Source: Artocarpus heterophyllus (lineage: Eukaryota; Streptophyta; Magnoliopsida; Rosales; Moraceae). Taken from it: a DNA stretch of 64,000 nt. The notes below the pieces were generated by a model, which worked only from the letters and a program-made list of their open reading frames with translations, had not been told where the DNA came from and made no database searches. The number at the start of each line of letters is the position of its first letter. The stretch's first letter is position 1. The DNA lies in assembly GCA_025403435.1 (NCBI GenBank), contig CM046327.1, positions 11,152,218-11,216,217 on the forward strand. The letters run 5' to 3'. Below, in pieces: positions 58,237 to 64,000 of this stretch. The position numbers and the translations under genes are program-made.

Positions 58237-59045
58237 TGGAAGCTGTAGGGATTGCTGCGCCCGCTGCCAGACGAACTGCTACTGCCGCTGGTCGCACCGC
58301 CTTGCTTGCTTTTCCCCGGAGCTGGACGACTACTGGTGCTCTTCCTGCCACTCCTCTGCGGTCCTCCTGAAGCCTTGGCTCGATCTTCACAATACTGCAC
58401 GTAATCATTCTCCACGGAGATCGCCGACGACACAAGCTCTCCGAAACTCCTAAGCCGTAGAGCAACCAACTGCCGCCGAATAGGAGCCTTGAGTCCTTCC
58501 TGAAACTTGATGCATTTCTCACGCTCCGATGCCACAGCTGATGGAGCAAACCTAGCCAACTCGTTAAACCTTGCCTCATACTCCCGAACTGACATATCAC
58601 CCTGCTGCAATCTATAAAACTCAGCTGCTTTCTGGTCTCTATATCCCTGCGGAAAATACCGATCATAGAACAGCTCCTCGAACTTGTCCCAACCGATATC
58701 GCCACCGCGCTCCAAACGCTTAGTTTGTTTCCACCAGGTGTTAGCGCCACCCTCGAGCTTATACGCCGCGAACTCCACACGATACTCCTCAGGCACACCA
58801 AGGGTATCAAGATGCTTCAAAATCGAATCCAACCAATACTCTGCTAACTGCGGATCCCCATTGCCATCAAAAGTCGGAATAGACGCTCGCCGAAATTCCT
58901 TAAAGAAGGCATGCCGACTACCAACACTGGAGTCTTCCGGTCTAGTCCTGGCTGCCATCTGCCGGAAAGCTGCCATCATAGACCTCATCAGGCCCTCATC
59001 ATTTCCGAACTCCGCGTCAGCTGTCGAATGACGTCTAGGTGCCAT
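58077..59045 (-). CDS. Gag polyprotein (Tekay-like)
   Basis: 322 codons from ATG at 59045 ([13 protein letters not shown]), about 105 bases from the 5' LTR. Capsid motifs: [67 protein letters not shown] and [19 protein letters not shown]. Then a Ser/Gly-rich basic linker and an intact zinc knuckle [14 protein letters not shown] (C-x2-C-x4-H-x4-C). It ends in a Pro/Gln stretch and a stop at 58077, overlapping pol by 160 bases in a different frame. Related elements usually have gag and pol fused in one frame. Confidence 0.92.
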   Translation of the reverse strand: MAPRRHSTADAEFGNDEGLMRSMMAAFRQMAARTRPEDSSVGSRHAFFKEFRRASIPTFDGNGDPQLAEYWLDSILKHLDTLGVPEEYRVEFAAYKLEGGANTWWKQTKRLERGGDIGWDKFEELFYDRYFPQGYRDQKAAEFYRLQQGDMSVREYEARFNELARFAPSAVASEREKCIKFQEGLKAPIRRQLVALRLRSFGELVSSAISVENDYVQYCEDRAKASGGPQRSGRKSTSSRPAPGKSKQGGATSGSSSSSGSGRSNPYSFHCHFCQQPGHIKRNCPIRSARLGSQTGEDASRSSQPQPQTLPPPPQYPQLLMV

Positions 59046-59135
59046 TCTCTCACTTCTGAAAACAAAATTTGGACTGTCAGATGTATTTCATTGTCAAACC
59101 TATGTGTGCACAATTCCCAAGGTTCATAACCTTGA

Positions 59136-59147
59136 GCTCTGATACCA
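59136..59147 (-). promoter_or_regulatory. Primer binding site (initiator Met tRNA), Tekay-like element
   Basis: Minus strand TGGTATCAGAGC, a perfect match, three bases from the end of the 5' LTR. Confidence 0.95.
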
Positions 59148-59150
59148 TTC

Positions 59151-61310
59151 TGTCACGCCCCGGAGTACGGGAGGTGACGTGGCGGAATATTTAGATTAAT
59201 TAAAAGAGAACTTAATCGAAATTAAGGGTTTAAAAATCCCATTAAGCAAGAAACAAAGAAGATTTTTCCACCACATTTTTATAAAGGAATTTAAAATCAT
59301 TAATCAAATAACAATAATTGAATAAAAACCGCGAATATGGGTTCCACAACCCACAACTTGTGCACACACATGGATCTGACAATATCACAAATACAATTAC
59401 AGTCCAAGTACAAATAAAGTTGAGCCTTACATGCCTTGATTAATAATACTGAATATAAATAAATTCTCCTAGTGCTCCTGAGTCCGGTCTGAAGAATCTC
59501 CTCCAAACCTATATGGAAAACCACCTAGAAGGGGGGGAAATTTAAAACAATAAAACGTGAGCGAAAGGCTCAGCAGGACTAGGTTTTATAAAATAATTTG
59601 ATGCAAAGAAACAAAACATTATCAGGAGTATACAGAAATAAAACGTTAGATAAATAAATAAATAAATTGAGTAGAACCGTTCTGACACAGAACAGTCTAC
59701 TCGTCAAATCAAACACCAATTTACTTTTACCTAGGCAAACCATGATATCACCACCGTAGTGGCCCAGCTGGGTTTCGGGACCTGCCCCCAAGGTCGTTCG
59801 TCACACGACCCGATCTCTGATATGGCATCATGCCTTAGTGTTTGTTATCATTATCATTCAAACCCAATTACCGAGTATTGTCAATTACATTCATTATGAA
59901 ATTCATTTCAAAATCACGGTGTATTAAAATACTACCGATAAAACCATTTCCAAACAACCGTTGAGAACATTTTGATAGAAATCATTTTCAAAGCCAAATC
60001 ATTTCAAAACCAGGCTACCAAAGGAATAGGATAGAAGTCCTACCTCAGTACTCGTGCCGGTACCCCACACCGTAATCCCGGTCCGCTATACGTTAGCTCC
60101 ACGGAACCACGAACAATCCTAGATACAAACTAAGCCGATCAATATCTAGTTCGAGACATTCTATGTTACTAAATCATTTCATGATGTCCTAGTGTGCCAT
60201 TTGTATCATTAAAATCATCCTATAAGGTTGGGATTTAAATCAGGGTTCAAAACAATGAAATCGGGTAAAAATCACAAAATTTTCCATGCCTCGGTCGGCC
60301 TGCCGGACGCCCTGCTTCGGCCTGCCGAACTGTACAGTTCGGCCTGCCGGAAGCAAAGTTCGGCCTGCCGAACATGTCCCCAGATTCGGCCTGCCGATCG
60401 GAAGAACACCGGCCTGCCGATCATCACTCCGGCCTGCCGAACATGAACTTCGGCCTGCCGAACTGGGAAAATCCAGAAATCCCAGCCACGGGTTTCTCGA
60501 TCCCCAAAATCCAAATCTGAATTCCAACCTGTTTTTCTCAATTCCCAGGCATGAAAAATAACTATAGTTGATAGAAAAACATTCTAAAACATGTTTGGAA
60601 TCATTTAAACAACATTTGAACTCAAAATCTTCAAAATCCGAAAATGAGAAAAAGAGGAGAAAAATAAAAATCTTGAATCCAATCCGTTTTTCTTCAATCT
60701 AGGCTTAGATTCTAGTTGTTCTAAGCTCATTTAACACAAATCCACGGTTTTCTAAGCTTAAACAAGCTTAGATTTCAAAAACACACAAAATCGAAAATTT
60801 TGAAAAAGTTTAGAAATTTCGAATCTAACCTCGAATCGAAGCTTCAATCCGCGTTCTCGGTCGCCGAATCACGTCCCCGAGCTTCCTCCGTGCTGTTCCG
60901 AAGCTTGGATTCGAATGGAAATCAAAATTTTTTTGAAAAATTTAGAGAGAGAGAGAGGCTGCCGAGAGGGAGAGTGAAGAGAGAGAGAGAGAGTTCGTGA
61001 GAGTGAGGAGAGAGAGAGAGGAAAGGAAAATAAATAGAGAAAATCGGTGGGCGGTTTTACTGTGCGAAAACCATGTGCCGCCCACGGTTTTGTAAAACAG
61101 AGTATTTTTAACATTTTACAAATTGTTGTGTTTTAAAACTCAAAACATCATTTTAAATCAGCAAGGAATCTTTTGAACACATCAATTTAACAAAACAACC
61201 AAAAACTAAAAATCCAACCAAATAATCTAATTAAAGTTAAAACTTTAATTATGGCACACTAATTCATCATTTACATTACATTAATGTTAAATAAGTTTCG
61301 GGACGTTACA
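59151..61310 (-). repeat. Tekay-like 5' LTR (2160 bp)
   Basis: Sister of 52492-54651. The likely core promoter is the minus-strand CTATTTATTTT at 61027-61037, followed by a CT-rich stretch (61020 down to about 60944) like the pyrimidine patches of plant promoters. The palindromic array (60296-60460) then lies about 570-740 bases downstream, in the transcribed leader. Confidence 0.95.
60296..60460. repeat. Array of eight CGGCCTGCCG units (5' LTR)
   Basis: Exact copy of the array in the 3' LTR, shifted by 6659 bases; the 20-bp palindrome is at 60324-60343. None of the six LTR differences falls in it. In the element's RNA each full unit could form UUCGG-CAGG-CCGAA, a five-pair stem with a four-base loop. 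Confidence 0.93.
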
Positions 61311-61315
61311 GCTAG

Positions 61316-62960
61316 TGATTTCTATTCATCAAAATTTATACTATTAATTTTCATTATCCTCTCAAACTGTGTTATTTTCCTTTTCTCCTTTTGCTTATTT
61401 GCTTTTCAACCATATTCTTTAATAAGCATGCTTTCTTTGTAGATATCATGCTTTATCTCCTATTATGAAGTCATTTTCTAGGAACAAAACATTAGAGTAA
61501 ATAGAAGTAAAATAAGAAATAATTATGTCAGCTAAATAAATAGCATACCAGCTTGACCCAACTAATTAAGCGTCTAAGGCAACAAGATTCATGCCATAGC
61601 GTGAGCTAAAGAGACAAGATAAGATTAAGACAAAATCAGATTAGGTAAGCAATCATTTATAACCTGATCTTGTGTATTAAATTATGGTTTATTAACACAA
61701 AGACCATAGCAATCTCATTTAACCCATAGAGTTATAACCTTGTTACTAGTAAAAAGTGCGACCCAATCTAAAAAAGACATTATAAACTAGACTGAGGTTC
61801 ACAGTTTCATAAGTAATGGAGCATTAACCATATGGGGACGAAAATAATTTTTCAGAAAAATGCATTGTGTTTCAAATTCACCCATCACTTTTGGTTTTAC
61901 AAGGTATACTGCTATGAAGTTTTCAAAATGTACACAGTTCATCCCTGTGTTAACTTTCCGTCTATTGTTAGACGTTGAATCGTGTGAGGAACTTAATGCC
62001 TCTAGTGTTAATCAAACGCCCCTCGGTTAATGCCCTATGAGGTGCTTGGATGGGTGGTTATTCTTTCAATTTTCGTGCACAAATAGTGTTTTTTTTTTTT
62101 TTTTATAGTTCCCTCAATAATGCTCTATCATTTTTTTTCTAAGAAAAAAAAAATAAAACTCTTCATTTCAGAGGAACAAAAAAGAATTCTCATAAATGTA
62201 ATCTTTTAAGATTTACTTTATATAAATACCATACATGTTCATTTATAGCATAACTTAACTTGTAATAGAAATAATAATATGACATAAACTTTTCTAAGTG
62301 TGGTATAAATAAATATAACTTTTAAAAGTGTACCATAACATATAATTTTTTAAAAAAAAAAAAGAATACAAAATGGAAAGAAACCCTTAATTAATTTGTT
62401 CTTGTAATTGACATGCAAAAATATTGCGTGCTCATTACATTAAGATCTCTAAAGATGAATATTATTGAAACTAAGGAAAATATTTTTTAAGGTGGTTATT
62501 TATTTATCGATAAATAAATAATTTATTAAGTTATTGGCAATGAATAATTTTTTAAGTCACAAGAAATTTTATGTTTTAATAAATTTTGTAAATGTATCTT
62601 TTCTTTTACCAAGATTCATGGATGAGTTATAAATAAAAAAGAAAATGGTATGTGGTTAAAAATTAACATTTATATACAGAGAATTGCAAAAGTTATCATA
62701 TACATTATTAAAAAATTAATTATTGTTATGTACATGCATAGAAGCCCAAAATTGATGTATATGTATGTACATTTAACATGAACGTTAATAAGTACTTGGG
62801 TATACAATAAATGTATTTTTCAAAATTAATGCATAGAAGATGAAGTGTTTTAAGATGTTTCAAGTACATAGTAAAACATCAACTCTATAAATAATCACTA
62901 TTTTTTTGTAGACTACAAATCATAAAAATTTTCATCTTTTTTGCTCATAGCTTCTCATTT
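61316..62960. other. AT-rich intergenic DNA
   Basis: No gene or repeat family recognised. Long A and T runs (62090-62104, 62348-62365). Some words repeat loosely but no element ends are visible. Confidence 0.55.
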
Positions 62961-62984
62961 AAAAGGAGTAAAAAATACTATATT

Positions 62985-64000
62985 GATTGATGAGATAAGG
63001 GAAGCATTGCGTGAGTATAAAAATGAGCATTCCTCTTCAAGTCAAAAAGATTGCGACAATGGCTCCAACAAAAGTTTTGGCTCTCTGTTACCCAATCAAT
63101 AATATCAAATAATCTTAAAAGATTAGCAAAATATTTGTCAAATGAGATAAAGAATAACAATTTTGAACGGCACAAAGTAAAAAAATATCATGACTTCGAA
63201 AAAGTATTTTACAAATGCTTTCTCCAATATCAAGAAAAAGTAAGCATGACGGAAAAAAAAAAAAAAAAGGATCCAAACTAAGGCAAAAGAATTTCTACAG
63301 AAAATGTATGACGACACTAATCTGGAATTTAACTTCTTAAGTGGTTAGCTAGAGTAGTTCAAGGCAAGACATAGAATCAAGTCTTATCGAAGATTTGGTG
63401 AAAGTAATTTAGCTATCATGGAGAATATTAAAATTGCTTTACCAAATACACGAGCTAAAATAGACGAATTTCATTAAAAGGAAATCTATAATATGGATGA
63501 AAAAGCTTTATTTTATTGCATAGAAGTGGATGATTCACTTACTACAAAACAATTAGAAGGATGCAAGAAGGACAAGGAAAGAATTACTGTTGTTGTTTGT
63601 TGCAATAGCAATGATTTAGACAAAGTACCGCTTTGGAGTATCGGCAAGTAGGCTAATCCTAAATTTTTTAAAAAAGTGAACATGAGCAATCTTAATTCTC
63701 ATTATCAAGTGGACAAGAAAGCATGGATGACGGGATTACTTTTTGAAGAGCTTGTTTGTTTGTTTGATTAGAGAATGAATGGTAGCAAAGTTCTCCTTTT
63801 AGTGGATGATTGCCCGAACACCCAAAGGTTATTGAAGGCTTGAAAAATGAACTATTTTTCTTGCCTCCTAACACAATATCAAAGATTCAACCGTGTGATG
63901 CTGGGATTATTGGAGCATTAAAAATTCATCGATGTTATTTTTATTCTAGCATTTTTGAAGGGCATGAGACAAGAGCAACAAATCCTCAAGAAATTAGCAT
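62985..64000 (+). pseudogene. pogo/Tigger-like (Tc1/mariner) transposase remnant, runs off the window
   Basis: Frame pieces on + match the CENP-B/pogo layout. The N-terminal helix-turn-helix has REALREYKNEHSSSSQKD, then a frameshift near 63050 and LRQWLQQKFWLSVTQSIISN. A second DNA-binding domain follows (FEKVFYKCFLQYQEKVSMT; ARHRIKSYRRFGES near 63365-63405). The DDE core has the first Asp in IYNMDEKALFY (about 63487), TTKQLEGCKKDKERITVVVC, the second Asp in KVLLLVDDCPNT (about 63795), and the IQPCDAG block with the third Asp (about 63890) in another frame. An A run near 63254 and stops near 63342, 63475 and 63650 break it. No terminal inverted repeat is seen; the right end lies outside the window. 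Confidence 0.8.

Larger units (their letters stand above)
52492..61310 (-). mobile_element. Young, apparently intact Tekay-like chromovirus (8.8 kb)
   Basis: Two 2160-bp LTRs (52492-54651, 59151-61310) flank gag and a full pol on the minus strand. Perfect target duplications GCTAG lie at 52487-52491 and 61311-61315. The LTR copies differ at six places by my reading (53438/60097, 54107/60766, 54263/60922, 54279/60938, 54524/61183, 54636/61295), all transitions, or about 0.28%. TGTCACGCCCCGG...GGGACGTTACA ends, a Met-tRNA primer site and a C-terminal chromodomain fit Tekay/Del chromoviruses. No in-frame stop is seen in gag or pol. It is the only element here that looks potentially active. Confidence 0.95.

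Overview
The window is nuclear DNA from a flowering plant, probably a eudicot. It holds one intact host gene, an intronless pentatricopeptide-repeat (PPR) gene, in AT-rich DNA with microsatellites, MITE-like fragments and a dense stack of LTR retrotransposons. All calls come from reading the sequence; lineage names rest on remembered motif patterns, not on a search.

Layout. 1-1479: AT-rich upstream DNA with an (AT)n tract. 1480-3813 (+): PPR gene of the PLS-E type, predicted organellar. 3814-8419: intergenic DNA with a fold-back element, a probable 1.4-kb solo LTR (about 4976-6409) and an 83-bp-period duplication. 8420-51608: an old Ty1/Copia (Tnt1/Tork-like) element on +, bounded by CATGT/AATGT target duplications and split by later insertions. 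The first is an Athila-like Ty3/Gypsy element (10158-40975, minus strand, TSD GTGTT). It carries (i) a chromodomain Gypsy element (11271-17883, minus, TSD GGAGG) in its 3' LTR, (ii) a 2.7-kb solo LTR (25262-38685, TSD AAAAA) in its leader, which is itself broken by (iii) a Tat-lineage element (27455-38134, minus, TSD GTAAT/GTAAC), and (iv) a 120-bp Tourist-like MITE (40750-40869, TSD TAA) in its 5' LTR. The second is an Athila-related gag-only composite with three LTRs (41909-49311, minus). 52492-61310: a young, apparently intact Tekay-like chromovirus (minus, TSD GCTAG) whose 2160-bp LTRs differ at only six sites by my count. About 62985 to the window end: a decayed pogo/Tigger-like transposase reading +.

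Nesting reaches four insertion levels (Copia, Athila, solo LTR, Tat), so relative ages follow from containment. The Copia, Athila, Tat and chromodomain elements carry stops, frameshifts and replaced catalytic residues. Only the Tekay-like element looks capable of encoding working proteins, though its gag and pol lie in different frames.

Most notable are: eight near-palindromic TTCGGCCTGCCGAA-type units spaced about 22 bp in each Tekay LTR; an antisense gene (TATA box, GT-AG intron, Transposase_28-like domain, acidic tail) inside the Tat element; four conserved G-boxes upstream of the TATA box in the chromodomain element; RY-motif clusters in the Athila-like LTRs; and a MITE whose insertion is proven by the empty site in the sister LTR.
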